This document shows, in pieces, positions 36,009-45,950 of a DNA stretch of 64,000 nucleotides. Origin of the DNA: Sphingomonas sp. OV641 (GTDB lineage Bacteria; Pseudomonadota; Alphaproteobacteria; Sphingomonadales; Sphingomonadaceae); the NCBI RefSeq assembly GCF_900109205.1, contig NZ_FNZB01000002.1, forward strand, positions 124,001 to 188,000. The letters are read 5' to 3'. Below the pieces are notes generated by a model that ran no database searches, was not told the origin of the DNA, and saw only the letters and a list, made by a program, of their open reading frames with translations. The translations under genes and the position numbers were made by a program. How positions within the stretch are numbered: position 1 is the first letter of the stretch; every line of letters begins with the position of its first letter.

Positions 36009-37319
36009 ATGGCCACCGCTGCCCTCAGCCCAGAGCCCCAGATCGGCCTGACCCCGCACGTCCCCTCACCCACCGACAAAGCGGCGTTCGACGCCGCCAT
36101 CGTCGATCCGGACAGCTATGCGCACGAGGAGCGATACCATGCCATCTTCAAATATCTGCGCGAGGAAGCGCCGGTCTATTGGTGCGAGCCCGAGGGATAT
36201 CGGCCGTTCTGGACGGTCGCGCGCCATGCCGACATCCGGCGCGTCGAGCTGGACAATGAGACTTTCCTCAACGATCCTCGCCTGACGCTCGCCACCGTTG
36301 CCGACGAACAGCGCATCATGGCGCTGACCGGGGGCAACAAGCTGACCCGCAACCTCGTCAGCATGGATAATCCCGACCACAAGCACTTCCGCGCCATGAC
36401 GCAGGGCTATTTTTCACCCAAATATATGAAGCAGCTCGAAGGCGAGATCCGCGCGCTGGCGAAGGAGAGCGTCGAGCATATGGCGTCGCTGGGCAACCAA
36501 TGCGATTTCGCCAGCGAGGTCGCGATCTGGTTTCCCCTGCGCGTCATCATGCTCACGTTGGGCGCTTCGCGTGAGGACGAGGCGTTCCTGATGAAGATCA
36601 CGCAGGAGGTGTTCGGCGCGCAGGATTTCGATCACATGCGCCCGGAGGAGATGGGAGGGCTGTTCGCCACCATCGCCGAATTCAACGCATGGTGCGACCG
36701 CATCACCGCCGATCGCAAGGCGAACCCCCGCGACGACGTCTCCACCATCATCGCCAATGCGACGCTGACGGACGGCTCACCGATGGGGAACATGGAGGCG
36801 ATGAGCTATTACCTCATCATCGCGGCCGCGGGGCATGACACGACTAGTTCCTCCTCCTCCGCAGGCCTGCTGGAGTTGATCCGCAATCCCGCCGAGATGC
36901 AGAAACTGCGCGACGATCCCTCGCTGCTGCCCAATGCGGTGGAGGAGATGATCCGCTGGGCCAGCCCGGTGAAGCATTTCTTCCGCACCGCCGCCAAGGA
37001 TACGGAGGTCGGCGGCGTTCGGATCAAGGAAGGCGACAGCCTCGTCATGGCTTATCCTTCCGCCAACCGCGACACGGCCGTCTTCGACGATCCCTTCGCC
37101 TTCCGGATTGACCGCGCCAACGTGCGCCAGCATCTGGCCTTCGGCTACGGCCCTCACCTGTGCCTGGGCCAGCACCTCGCCAAATTGGAGATGCGTATCC
37201 TGTTCGAAGAACTGCTCGCCCGCTTCGACGATTTCGAACTCGCCGGCGACCCGTCATGGACACGCGCCAGCTTCGTCAGCGGCATGAAGCACCTGCCAAT
37301 CCGGTATCGCGCCCAGTGA
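36009..37319 (+). CDS. Cytochrome P450
   Basis: This 436-residue soluble bacterial P450 uses O2 and electrons from a ferredoxin partner to hydroxylate a substrate. The heme-binding loop is FGYGPHLCLGQHLA with ligand Cys385; the oxygen-binding I helix is AAAGHDTTSS (about 272-281); the ExxR motif is EEMIRW. It resembles the CYP125/CYP142-like or CYP-limonene group of sphingomonad P450s in its N-terminal pattern, but substrate cannot be assigned. ATG 36009 follows AAGGAGAGACCGC. No ferredoxin or reductase lies next to it; a thioesterase gene overlaps its stop. Confidence 0.95.
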   Translation: MATAALSPEPQIGLTPHVPSPTDKAAFDAAIVDPDSYAHEERYHAIFKYLREEAPVYWCEPEGYRPFWTVARHADIRRVELDNETFLNDPRLTLATVADEQRIMALTGGNKLTRNLVSMDNPDHKHFRAMTQGYFSPKYMKQLEGEIRALAKESVEHMASLGNQCDFASEVAIWFPLRVIMLTLGASREDEAFLMKITQEVFGAQDFDHMRPEEMGGLFATIAEFNAWCDRITADRKANPRDDVSTIIANATLTDGSPMGNMEAMSYYLIIAAAGHDTTSSSSSAGLLELIRNPAEMQKLRDDPSLLPNAVEEMIRWASPVKHFFRTAAKDTEVGGVRIKEGDSLVMAYPSANRDTAVFDDPFAFRIDRANVRQHLAFGYGPHLCLGQHLAKLEMRILFEELLARFDDFELAGDPSWTRASFVSGMKHLPIRYRAQ

Positions 37320-38185
37320 GCCGACACGATCCGGAACAACTGTACCCGGGTTTTCCGGGCAGCGAGCCCAGCGAACACATCCGCACCATTCCCGCCTGTG
37401 CCGCGCTCGGCATGCGGCAGCGTGCCACCATCGGTGATCCGGTGTTGACCTCGGTGGATGCGGCACTGCCGGCGGTTTGCGATACGGATGGGCGCGTCTC
37501 TCGCGGCGCTGCGCTGGTACTCGCCGACCAAGCGACGGCTGGCGGCGTCTTCACCACGCTGGCCCGGCCGACGCCGATGATGACGCTAGACCTGCGGGTC
37601 GATTGGTTTGGCCCGCTGCCCGCCGCGCCGCTCAGCTGCACGATCGACGAGGTGACGCGTGAGGGCGACCTTGCGCTGTCCCGCGGGCGGTTGATCGCTG
37701 AAGGCAAGCCGGTCGGCGCTGCCGTGGCGCGGTATCTGATCGGTTCCATGCCCGGCGGTACGCCCGGCCGCATGGATGATCGGCATGACGTGCTGCCCCC
37801 GTCTCCTGCGGCCAGCTTCGCCGATTATCTCGGCGCGAGCGCTTCGCTCGACGGGCTGACGATGGAACCGCAGGCCGAGCATGTCGGCGCACCGCTTCCC
37901 GCCTATCATGGCGGCGTGATCGCCGGGCTGCTCGAACAGGCCGGCGTCGCGGCCATCGATCCGGCCTTCCGCCCGCTCGATTTCGAAGTGCGCTTTCTGG
38001 CACCCGCGCTCGCCACGCTGCCCTTGATCGCGCGGGTTGTGCCCCGGCGCACCGGCCGGCGCGCGATCACGCTCGACATTGATGCGCATCAGGGCAAGCC
38101 GGATCGCCCGGTGGCGATCGCCCGGATGCTGGCGATCACCGATGCGGTCGGGGAAGTTCAGGCGTACGACTTGCCACGCGCCTGA
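37316..38185 (+). CDS. Double-hotdog acyl-CoA thioesterase-like protein
   Basis: The 289-residue protein contains two hotdog-type halves: residues about 35-150 (GAALVLADQATAGGVFTTLARP, then MTLDLRVDWFGPLP) and about 170-285 (GAPLPAYHGGVIAGLLEQAG, then DFEVRFLAPALATLPLIARV). This fits the PaaI-like tandem hotdog thioesterases. The start GTG 37316 overlaps the P450 stop (GTGA), so the two are probably translated together and may act on the same CoA-bound substrate. The C-terminal residues end in a conserved-looking AYDLPRA. Function is inferred. Confidence 0.8.
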   Translation: MSRHDPEQLYPGFPGSEPSEHIRTIPACAALGMRQRATIGDPVLTSVDAALPAVCDTDGRVSRGAALVLADQATAGGVFTTLARPTPMMTLDLRVDWFGPLPAAPLSCTIDEVTREGDLALSRGRLIAEGKPVGAAVARYLIGSMPGGTPGRMDDRHDVLPPSPAASFADYLGASASLDGLTMEPQAEHVGAPLPAYHGGVIAGLLEQAGVAAIDPAFRPLDFEVRFLAPALATLPLIARVVPRRTGRRAITLDIDAHQGKPDRPVAIARMLAITDAVGEVQAYDLPRA

Positions 38186-38243
38186 CGCCGCTTCCCCGAA
38201 AACGCGTTGAGGAGCGTCGAGTCTCCCCTCGAAGGGAATCGGA

Positions 38244-39248
38244 TCAGCCGCCCACCACCTGTTCGATCACCCCGAAGATCGGGTGATGCCGGTCGTCCTC
38301 GGCCCAGATCCGCACGGTGTCGCCAGCCTTGAGGAACGGCGTCACCGGCTTGCCACCGGCGATCGTCTCGATCGTGCGCACTTCGGCAATGCAAGAATAG
38401 CCCACGCCGCCGTCCGCGATCGGCTTGCCCGGGCCACCATCCGCATCGCGATTCGACACCGTTCCCGATCCGACGATCGTCCCGGCGCCCAATGCGCGGG
38501 TCTTGGCGGCATGAGCGACGAGCGTGCCGAAGTCGAAGGTCATGTCTTCGCCCGCTTCTGCCCTCCCGAACGGCTGTCCGTTCAGGTCGACCATCAGCTT
38601 GCGGTGCAACTTGCCGTCCTGCCACCAGTCACCCAGCGCCGTCGGCGTCACGAACACCGGTGAGAAGGCAGATGCGGGCTTCGACTGGAAGAAGCCAAAG
38701 CCCTTGGCGAGTTCGCCCGGAATGAGATTGCGCAGCGACACGTCGTTGGTGAGACCGACCAGTCGAATGGCGGCCAGCGCTTCCTCCCGGCTGGCGCCCA
38801 TCGGCACGTCGCCGGTCACGACCACGACTTCGGCCTCCAGATCGCAGCCCCAGCTTTCATCGGCCAGCGGGATCGGATCGCGAGGCCCCAGGAACCCGTC
38901 CGATCCGCCCTGGTACATCAGCGGATCGTGCCAGAAGCTGTCCGGCATCTCCGCCCCACGCGCCTGCCGCACCAGCGCAACATGGTTCACATAAGCGGAA
39001 CCGTCGGCCCATTGATAGGCGCGCGGCAAGGGTGAGGCGGCGTCATGCTCGTGGAAGCGAAGCCGCGGGATCACTTCATGCTCAAGATCGGTGGCCAGAT
39101 TCTCCAAGTCGGGCGACAATCGCTCCCAGTCGTCCAGTGCGACCTGCAGGGTGGGCGCGATATGGCCGGCGTCGGCGCACCAGGCGAGATCGTTCGACAC
39201 CACGACGAGCTTGCCGTCACGGCCATGCTTCAGACTCGCTAGTTTCAT
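38244..39248 (-). CDS. Fumarylacetoacetate hydrolase-family protein
   Basis: This 334-residue protein has a FAH N-terminal part and the catalytic fold: PLADESWGCDLEAEVVVVTGD supplies the metal-binding acidic residues (E-x-E...D), and AGTIVGSGTVSN and KAGDTVRIWAE are conserved C-terminal motifs. Members cleave C-C bonds of 1,3-diketo acids or related compounds during aromatic or amino acid breakdown. It runs opposite to its neighbours, convergent with the thioesterase gene. The precise substrate is unknown. Confidence 0.88.
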   Translation of the reverse strand: MKLASLKHGRDGKLVVVSNDLAWCADAGHIAPTLQVALDDWERLSPDLENLATDLEHEVIPRLRFHEHDAASPLPRAYQWADGSAYVNHVALVRQARGAEMPDSFWHDPLMYQGGSDGFLGPRDPIPLADESWGCDLEAEVVVVTGDVPMGASREEALAAIRLVGLTNDVSLRNLIPGELAKGFGFFQSKPASAFSPVFVTPTALGDWWQDGKLHRKLMVDLNGQPFGRAEAGEDMTFDFGTLVAHAAKTRALGAGTIVGSGTVSNRDADGGPGKPIADGGVGYSCIAEVRTIETIAGGKPVTPFLKAGDTVRIWAEDDRHHPIFGVIEQVVGG

Positions 39249-39329
39249 CCGTCACCTCTCTTTCTTCCACGGCATAGGCCCGTGCCGCCGGCCAAGTCGA
39301 GACTCGGCGCCTCTCGCCCGGCACCATAA

Positions 39330-39351
39330 CAAAAGTTACTTGACCCTTTTG
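39330..39351. promoter_or_regulatory. Inverted repeat overlapping a -35-like box upstream of the acyl-CoA dehydrogenase
   Basis: CAAAAG (39330-39335) and CTTTTG (39346-39351) are inverted copies ten bases apart, and TTGACC (39340-39345) lies between them. The arrangement is that of an operator over a promoter for the gene at 39401, or for the divergent hydrolase at 38244-39248. No regulator gene is nearby. Confidence 0.35.
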
Positions 39352-39400
39352 GCCGGCCCCGCGACAAGCAAAGCATCAGTTTTCCGGAGGGGTTTCTTCA

Positions 39401-40555
39401 ATGTCGCTCGACCAGATCGCGGGCCGTTTCGCCTACAACGAGGATCATGAGGCGTTCCGCCAGACGGTGCGCAGCTTCCTGGCAAAGGAAGGCGTGCCCA
39501 ATTCCGATCAGTGGGAAAAGGAGCGCCTGGTCCCCAAGAGCTTCTGGCAGAAGGCGGGCGAGGTCGGCATGCTCTGCCCGACCGTGCCTGAGGCTTATGG
39601 CGGCCTGGGCCTGGATTTCGGCTATAACGCCATCGTCGACGAGGAAATGGCCTATTCGGGCGTGCCCGCCGGCTTCTCGCTCCAGTCGGACATCGTCGCC
39701 GGCTATATGGAGACCTACGGCTCCGAGGAGCAGAAGAAGGAATGGTTGCCCAAGATGGTGTCGGGTGACGTAATCACCGCCATCGCCATGACCGAGCCGG
39801 GCACCGGCAGCGACCTTCAGTCGATCCGCACCACCGCGCGTAAGGACGGCAACCATTACGTGATCAACGGGTCCAAGACCTACATCACCAACGGCCAGAA
39901 TACCGATCTGACGCTGGTGGTCGCGAAGACCGATCCCGATGCGCAGCCGGCTTACAAGGGCATGTCGATCATCCTGGTCGAAAGCGACCGCGAGGGCTTC
40001 AGCAAGGGCCGCAAGCTCGACAAGATCGGCCAGGATGCGGCCGATACGTCCGAGTTGTTCTTCGAGGACGTGCGCGTTCCGATCACCAACTGCCTCGGCG
40101 AAGAGGGCATGGGCTTCATCTATCTGATGAGCCAGCTGCCGCAGGAGCGCCTGTCCATCGCGGTGAGCACCATGGCCTCCTCGCAGAAGGCCTTCGACGA
40201 CACCGTCGCGTTCGTGAAGGAGCGCAAGGCGTTCAAGGGCGTGGTGTTCGATTTCCAGAACACCAAGTTCGTACTCGCCGACCTGAAGGCGAAGCTCCAG
40301 GTCGGCTGGGCGCACCTCGACTGGGCGATCGCACGTCATCTGAAGGGCGAACTGACCAACGAGGAAGGCGCCGCAGCCAAGCTGTGGCACACGGATCTTC
40401 AGTGGGAGGTCATGGACAAGTGCCTCCAGCTGCACGGCGGTGCCGGCTATATGAACGAATATCCGATCGCCCGCATGTGGCGCGGCGCGCGCGTCAGCCG
40501 GATTTATGGCGGCACAAACGAGATTATGAAGGAAGTGATCAGCCGCAAGCTTTAA
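39401..40555 (+). CDS. Acyl-CoA dehydrogenase, long-chain type
   Basis: This 384-residue FAD enzyme introduces the trans-2 double bond in acyl-CoA beta-oxidation. AMTEPGTGSDLQSIRTTA and WRGARVSRIYGGTNEIMKEV are hallmark segments. The usual MCAD/SCAD catalytic Glu position (YEG) is Gly here (YGG), and the base is probably Glu249 in LPQERLSIA, as in long-chain and isovaleryl-CoA dehydrogenases. ATG 39401 follows CCGGAGGGG. Which chain length it prefers is inference. Confidence 0.93.
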   Translation: MSLDQIAGRFAYNEDHEAFRQTVRSFLAKEGVPNSDQWEKERLVPKSFWQKAGEVGMLCPTVPEAYGGLGLDFGYNAIVDEEMAYSGVPAGFSLQSDIVAGYMETYGSEEQKKEWLPKMVSGDVITAIAMTEPGTGSDLQSIRTTARKDGNHYVINGSKTYITNGQNTDLTLVVAKTDPDAQPAYKGMSIILVESDREGFSKGRKLDKIGQDAADTSELFFEDVRVPITNCLGEEGMGFIYLMSQLPQERLSIAVSTMASSQKAFDDTVAFVKERKAFKGVVFDFQNTKFVLADLKAKLQVGWAHLDWAIARHLKGELTNEEGAAAKLWHTDLQWEVMDKCLQLHGGAGYMNEYPIARMWRGARVSRIYGGTNEIMKEVISRKL

Positions 40556-40651
40556 GCGCAGCCACGCTGCGGCAGGAGGCAAGCGGCTGGCCGGTCGGAC
40601 GGTGCCACTGGCACCGGTTCGGCCGGCGGCGTCGCCGCTGCCCTTGCATGG

Positions 40652-40675
40652 TCCGCAACGGCATTCGGTTGCGGA
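40652..40675 (+). terminator. Hairpin after the acyl-CoA dehydrogenase
   Basis: TCCGCAAC (40652-40659) and GTTGCGGA (40668-40675) form an 8-bp stem with an eight-base loop in the gap before the MCP-like gene. A third copy of CCGCAAC lies at about 40691. There is no T-run; it could instead be a protein-binding site. Confidence 0.35.
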
Positions 40676-40768
40676 GCAGTGTCACCGAACCGCAACAATT
40701 CCCTAACGCCCCGTTTACCAGCCATCCCGTAAGCGCCGCATCGACAATGCAGATAGGGACGCGCAAGA

Positions 40769-42088
40769 ATGAGCCGGGGGGCGGTGGTCTGGGCACCAAG
40801 TGAATCGGTGCCGGATCCGATCAACGAAGCATGGATCAAGGACCGTTCGTCGGTCGCGGCCGGCGCCCGGATGCTGGAGGCGGTGCAATTATTCCGCGCC
40901 GCGCCTGACCTGCGCATGATCGCGGTGGTTGACGTACTGCAGCGCCCCGTCGGCGCGCTGTTCGAGCGCGACGTCCGGCGCCTGTTGTTCAGCCCCTTCG
41001 GCTATGCCCTGCTGTCGAACCGCAGCCTGGCGATCGGTCTGGGCGATCATGTGTTGCCGTGCCCGGTCGTGCCGCTTGATGCCGGTGCCGGCGCAATGCT
41101 GGCTACCTGGCAGGAACAGCCGGGCGCCGAGGGGCTGATCATCACCGACAAGGGCCGTTACCTCGGCACCATCGACCAACCCACGCTGCTGCGCGTCGCG
41201 GCCGAGCGCGACGCCGCCAATAGCCGCCGCGCCGGCGCACGCGGAGCCGCCATCCAGCAGGCGAGCCAGGTCTTTGAGGCGGAGGCACGCGCCCTCGCCA
41301 CCGAATTGTCGCACGCGTCCCACACTGTCGCCGACACTGCGCTGCGCATGGCGGAGCGGGCGCAACAGATCGGTGATGGCACGGCCGCCGTCGCCGCAGC
41401 GACGGGGCAAGCTTCCACCAACCTCGCCGAAGTGGCGGAGCGCGCCCAGACGTTCGCGGGCGCCTTGGCTCAGGTGGCGTGCGACACGCGAGAGGCGAGA
41501 GTCGCGACGGAGGCGGCCACTGAGCGCGCCCGCGCCGGCGCGCGGCAGATCGACGGGCTGGTCACAGCGGCGGATTCGATCGGCGCAGTAACGGCATTGA
41601 TCGACGAGATTGCCCGGCGCACGACGATGCTCGCGCTCAACGCCACGATCGAGGCAGCGCGCGGCGGCGAAGCGGCACGGGGCTTCGCGGTCGTCGCCAA
41701 CGAGGTGAAGTCGCTCGCAGCGCAGACCCGCAGCGCCGCGGCGGAGATCACGCGCGAGATTCACGGCGTTCGCGACGCGACCGATAGCGTGCGCGCCTCG
41801 CAGAGCGCATTGTCAGGCGCCATCGACACGCTTGACGGGCTTTCCGCGACCATGGCTGAGGCGATTGGCGAACAGACCCGCGCCGGGCAGGAAATCAGCG
41901 CCCATGTCACCGAAGCGAGCGCCGCGACCGATCACATCCGGTCGACGGTGAACAACATCCTGCAGGGCGCCCGCTCGGCCGGGCAGGACGCGACGGTGAT
42001 GAGCGATCTTGCGGTGTCGCTCTCCACCCGCGCCGATGAGATGGAGCGCCACATGCTGCGCTTTTTGGATACGCTGGCGGCGGTTTGA
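40769..42088 (+). CDS. Soluble methyl-accepting chemotaxis-like signalling protein
   Basis: The 439-residue protein has no membrane segment. Residues about 30-160 look like a CBS-type sensor unit ([21 protein letters not shown], then [14 protein letters not shown]). The C-terminal part is a long MCP coiled coil with the conserved hairpin tip [20 protein letters not shown], followed by [20 protein letters not shown]. Such cytoplasmic MCP-like proteins control CheA. The stretch is close to a second MCP gene (42248-43789) on the other strand; no che genes lie nearby. Ligand unknown. Confidence 0.9.
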   Translation: MSRGAVVWAPSESVPDPINEAWIKDRSSVAAGARMLEAVQLFRAAPDLRMIAVVDVLQRPVGALFERDVRRLLFSPFGYALLSNRSLAIGLGDHVLPCPVVPLDAGAGAMLATWQEQPGAEGLIITDKGRYLGTIDQPTLLRVAAERDAANSRRAGARGAAIQQASQVFEAEARALATELSHASHTVADTALRMAERAQQIGDGTAAVAAATGQASTNLAEVAERAQTFAGALAQVACDTREARVATEAATERARAGARQIDGLVTAADSIGAVTALIDEIARRTTMLALNATIEAARGGEAARGFAVVANEVKSLAAQTRSAAAEITREIHGVRDATDSVRASQSALSGAIDTLDGLSATMAEAIGEQTRAGQEISAHVTEASAATDHIRSTVNNILQGARSAGQDATVMSDLAVSLSTRADEMERHMLRFLDTLAAV

Positions 42089-42247
42089 GGGACTGCCGCT
42101 CGCGAGGAGGCGAGACGTAGAAGGTTCTTGAGGCGCTTGCGGGCTGAAGGCTGGTGCGCGGCGACGTCAGAGCTTTCGCTAAAGCTCGCCTCTGCCGAGT
42201 ACTGGTTCAGGAAGCGCGGGACGTTTGAAGCAAGCGGCTCGAGAGCT

Positions 42248-43789
42248 TCAGGCCGCGTCGCGCTCGCCTGTCCGCAATTGTGTCACGAACCCATCGGTGC
42301 TCCGCCGCAACCGGCGGGCATGTTCCGACAATGTGCCTGCCGCCTCACGGACGTGACGCGACAGGCTATCTGCCTCGTTTGCGGCCAAGGCCACGCGGCT
42401 GATCCGCTGCTCGATCATGTCCACCCCGCGCGCCGCTTCATGAGCGGTGCGCTCGATTTCGGAAGCCACTTCGCGCTGGCCGCCAACGGCACCCTTGATG
42501 TCGCCTGCCGCCGTGGCGACGCGCATGACCGCATCGGCGGCGCCGATGATATTCTCTTCCGTCGCGCGCACACCGTGGCGCACACTTTCGATCAGCGAGA
42601 CGATCTTGCCGCTGGCGCGCGCGGTGCCTCCCGCCAGCTGTTTCACCTCTCCCGCCACCACGGCAAAGCCGCGTCCTGCTTCGCCCGCACGTGCCGCCTC
42701 GATCGTGGCGTTCAACGCCAGCAGGTTGGTTCGCGTCGCGATCTCGTGAATTTCGCCTACCAGGCCGCCGATGTCGCCAGCGCGTTCCGCCAGGTCGAGC
42801 ACAGCGCCCTTGCCCGCATCGGCATTGCGCTGAACGGCGCCGGTCAGTTCCGCCTGGGCGTTGGCGCTTTCCGCGATGTCGCCGATCGAATCGGTCAGCC
42901 GCCGCACGGCACTGGCCACGTCTTGGGTCGCACCAGCGGCTTGCGCGGCACCAGCCGCCACTTCGCTGGCCTGCCGCCCGGCATCGGCAGCGATCCGCGT
43001 CAACGTCGCCGCCGAGCCTTCAAGTGCGGAGGCGGCACCCTCGATGGCGATCGCCACGCTGGCGACGGATTGCTCGAAGTCATCCGCAAGCGCCATCAAG
43101 GCGCCGCGCCGCTCCTCCGCAAGCTGCGTCTCCGCCCACATGCGACGCTCGCGCTCTCTGGCTGACTGCTCCTCGGCTGCCTTCACCGCCGCCAGCGAGG
43201 CCACCGCCCGTTGCCGCTCCGCTTCTGCGACTGCGGCCAGCGCGTCACTTTCCGCGCGCGCCGCGTCCTGCGCCACGATCAGGCGGCGCAGACGAACGGT
43301 CAAATAGGTCAGCGCCGCGCATTGCATGCCTACCGCAACCCCGTGGAACAGCACGCGCATGATCGCACCGCCATTGGCGAACACCCAGGAGGGCAGCACA
43401 TAGGAAAGCAGCAGGTGGTGTAGGCAGATCAGCAGCGACGAAAGGGCGAGTGGTCGCCAGTCGCACATCAGCGCCAGCGCGGAGAGCGCGACGAAGAAGT
43501 ACATGTGCGCATCCATCTGCCACGGATTTGCGGCCAGCAGATAGACGTAGATCGCCGGCAGGATCGCGGCGAGCACCGCCAGGCTGAGCCGGGTAGCCAG
43601 CGCCTGCGGCGCGCGCAGCGCCAATATCAAGGGCATGACATTGGCAAGCGCCGCGGCAACAATCGCGCTTTCGGTGTTTGGCAGGCCAAGCACCTTGCCG
43701 CACACGAGCAGAAGCGGAACGCACACCCAGCCGAGCAGCGCGAGGAGGCGGACCGCACGGATCCGCAGCGCATCCAGCGACGAATTCAT
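42248..43789 (-). CDS. Membrane methyl-accepting chemotaxis protein
   Basis: The 513-residue protein starts with about six hydrophobic helices (residues 15-175; [53 protein letters not shown]), resembling the MASE-like sensor of some sphingomonad MCPs ([10 protein letters not shown] is similar to bacterial HHxxL motifs). A coiled coil follows, then the MCP hairpin [20 protein letters not shown] and [21 protein letters not shown] choose ATG 43789 because GGAGG lies eight bases upstream. Its ATG overlaps the stop of the small gene at 43786-44085. Confidence 0.9.
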   Translation of the reverse strand: MNSSLDALRIRAVRLLALLGWVCVPLLLVCGKVLGLPNTESAIVAAALANVMPLILALRAPQALATRLSLAVLAAILPAIYVYLLAANPWQMDAHMYFFVALSALALMCDWRPLALSSLLICLHHLLLSYVLPSWVFANGGAIMRVLFHGVAVGMQCAALTYLTVRLRRLIVAQDAARAESDALAAVAEAERQRAVASLAAVKAAEEQSARERERRMWAETQLAEERRGALMALADDFEQSVASVAIAIEGAASALEGSAATLTRIAADAGRQASEVAAGAAQAAGATQDVASAVRRLTDSIGDIAESANAQAELTGAVQRNADAGKGAVLDLAERAGDIGGLVGEIHEIATRTNLLALNATIEAARAGEAGRGFAVVAGEVKQLAGGTARASGKIVSLIESVRHGVRATEENIIGAADAVMRVATAAGDIKGAVGGQREVASEIERTAHEAARGVDMIEQRISRVALAANEADSLSRHVREAAGTLSEHARRLRRSTDGFVTQLRTGERDAA

Positions 43790-44085
43790 GGCTGACCTCC
43801 GCACACGCTTGCCGGGGCAGCCAATGTCATCACACCCGCGCGCAGCATCGGCCAGAACAATGCATCGCGATCGCCGCGCACGACCAGCCCCTCGGCCGGA
43901 CCGCGACTGACCAGCAGCGCATCCCTCTCACGGGCAAGGCGCGCAACCGGCGCATCGTTGACGATCGGCACCAGCAGCATCTCGCCGCGCGCCGGTGGCG
44001 CAAACGCCAGACACGCCAGGCTGCCGATGCCGAAGCAGATCTGCAGCATGATCAGCAAAGCGGAAGAGTAAGGAATGCGGGTCAC
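43786..44085 (-). CDS. Small putative exported protein coupled to the membrane MCP gene
   Basis: About 99 residues can be read from a GTG at 44085 (or 87 from ATG 44049). The N-terminus has a hydrophobic segment, [26 protein letters not shown], like a signal peptide. The mature part ends in [22 protein letters not shown] and [10 protein letters not shown]. Similar short GPxxGxLVVxGDR-type proteins occur in sphingomonads in my recollection, but their function is unknown. The stop overlaps the start of the MCP gene (ATGA at 43786-43789), which supports it being real. The start codon is uncertain. Confidence 0.5.
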   Translation of the reverse strand: MTRIPYSSALLIMLQICFGIGSLACLAFAPPARGEMLLVPIVNDAPVARLARERDALLVSRGPAEGLVVRGDRDALFWPMLRAGVMTLAAPASVCGGQP

Positions 44086-44346
44086 ATAGCGATTATTGGC
44101 GGCAGAACAGTTGAAGCCAGGTAAAGGACGGATTTGGTGCGTTAAATTCACGCACCCCGGCTCGAACCTTGACTTGAGACCCAATTGATCGCATTTGCTG
44201 GCGCATCGAGACGTTGGCAGCGTGATCGGGCCTCCGGCCCCGGCTCCGTCTCGGTCGATTGAACCGGCTTCCCATATCACGCGGGGTGTCAATTTCCCCG
44301 CTTCTCGTGCGCCGCTTGGCGTGCGAGCCGCTACCATAGGTATATC

Positions 44347-45732
44347 ATGTCATTTTCAGATCTTGGTCTTGCCGAGTCGCTCGTCCGCGCGCTCGAGGCA
44401 AAAGGCTATGAGACGCCCACGCCGATCCAGCGCGATTCGATCCCGATCGTGCTCACCGGGCGCGACCTGCTCGGCATCGCCCAGACGGGCACCGGCAAGA
44501 CGGCAGCGTTCGTCCTGCCCTCGATCCAGCGCCTGCTCGGCAGCGAGAAACGCGTCCTGCCCACCCATGTGCGGATGCTCGTGCTCGCGCCGACGCGTGA
44601 ACTGGCCAGCCAGATTGCCGACAATGCGAAGCTTTACGCCCGCAATTCGCGGCTGACGGTCGCAACGGTGTTCGGCGGCACCAGCATCAACAAGAATCGT
44701 CAGGACCTGTCGCGCGGCGTCGACATCCTGGTCGCCACGCCGGGCCGCTTGCTGGATCTGGTCGAACAGGGTTTCTGCAACCTGACCATGCTCGAGATCC
44801 TGGTGCTCGACGAAGCCGACCAGATGCTCGACCTCGGCTTCATCCATGCGTTGAAGAAGATCGTGAAGATGGTGCCGCGCCGCCGTCAGACGCTGTTCTT
44901 CTCCGCCACCATGCCGACGTCGATCCGCGAACTGGCCGACAAGTTCCTGCACGAGCCGCAAACGGTGTCGGTCGTGCCGGCCTCGACTACCGCGGAGCGG
45001 GTCGAGCAGCAGGTCGTGCTCGTCAACCAGACGGAAAAGCAGGCGCTGCTGACGATCCTGATCCAGGAGGAAGGGATCGATCGCGCGCTGGTGTTCACCC
45101 GCACCAAGCATGGTGCCGACCGGGTGGTGAAGCTGCTTGCCGGCAACGGCATCGCCGCCAATGCCATCCACGGCAACAAGAGCCAGCCGCAGCGTGAGCG
45201 CGCGTTGGCCGCATTCAAGTCGGGCGAAGTGCCTATCCTTGTCGCCACCGATATCGCGGCGCGCGGCATCGACATTTCGGGGGTGAGCCATGTGTTCAAC
45301 TTCGAACTTCCCAATGTGCCCGAGCAATATGTCCATCGGATCGGTCGGACGGCACGCGCTGGCGCGAGCGGCATCGCCATCTCCTTCTGCGCCGATGACG
45401 AGCGGCCGTATCTGAAGGACATCGAGAAGCTGACGCGACAAAAGGTACCGCAGCGCGCCCTGCCGGCCGATTTCCTGAAGCGCGCCGATGCGCTGAAGGC
45501 TGCGCGCGTGAAGGCGATCGGCGCCGACCCTGCCCCGCGTGAGGACCGCCCCCGGCAGCAGCGCGGGCCGGCACGTCCCAAGGCGACGCATGCGCCGACC
45601 GCGACGCGCGACTATGCCAATGCCAGTCGTCGCGGCGGCAGCGGTGGCGGTCGCCCGGGTGGCGGCGGTGGCCGCGGTCGGGGTGGTCGTGGTCGCGGCG
45701 GCGGCGGCTCACGCGTGACGGCGCAGGGCTAA
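44347..45732 (+). CDS. rhlE: DEAD-box RNA helicase RhlE
   Basis: This 461-residue ATP-dependent helicase has all family motifs: Q motif (FSDLGLAESLVRAL ... PTPIQ), Walker A AQTGTGKT (45-52), DEAD (155-158) in LVLDEADQML, SAT in FFSATMP and VI in HRIGRTARAG. The tail from about 400 is basic and then Gly/Arg-rich (GGGGRGRGGRGRGGGGSRV). RhlE remodels RNA during ribosome assembly and RNA decay, where it can assist PNPase. ATG 44347; divergent from the small exported gene. A terminator follows. Confidence 0.95.
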   Translation: MSFSDLGLAESLVRALEAKGYETPTPIQRDSIPIVLTGRDLLGIAQTGTGKTAAFVLPSIQRLLGSEKRVLPTHVRMLVLAPTRELASQIADNAKLYARNSRLTVATVFGGTSINKNRQDLSRGVDILVATPGRLLDLVEQGFCNLTMLEILVLDEADQMLDLGFIHALKKIVKMVPRRRQTLFFSATMPTSIRELADKFLHEPQTVSVVPASTTAERVEQQVVLVNQTEKQALLTILIQEEGIDRALVFTRTKHGADRVVKLLAGNGIAANAIHGNKSQPQRERALAAFKSGEVPILVATDIAARGIDISGVSHVFNFELPNVPEQYVHRIGRTARAGASGIAISFCADDERPYLKDIEKLTRQKVPQRALPADFLKRADALKAARVKAIGADPAPREDRPRQQRGPARPKATHAPTATRDYANASRRGGSGGGRPGGGGGRGRGGRGRGGGGSRVTAQG

Positions 45733-45746
45733 GACACACCTTGAAC

Positions 45747-45785
45747 AAGGCAGCCGGACCGGTTCTTCCGGAGGTCGGCTGCCTT
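45747..45785 (+). terminator. Rho-independent terminator of rhlE
   Basis: AAGGCAGCCGGACC (45747-45760) pairs with GGTCGGCTGCCTT (45773-45785) with one bulge, and TTTC follows. The hairpin lies 15 bases after the rhlE stop. Confidence 0.75.
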
Positions 45786-45950
45786 TCGGGGACAACGCGC
45801 CTCACTTTGTTGCCCCCAACCTCTTCGAAGAACGTGTCACCAGCGGCAGCGCTGGGGGTACGGCTTCCACGGGCCGAAATGGCCAAACCTTCATCGCTGC
45901 AACCGGACGGCCCGTAATCGGTTGCTTCTCCTCAACACAGGAGAAACACG

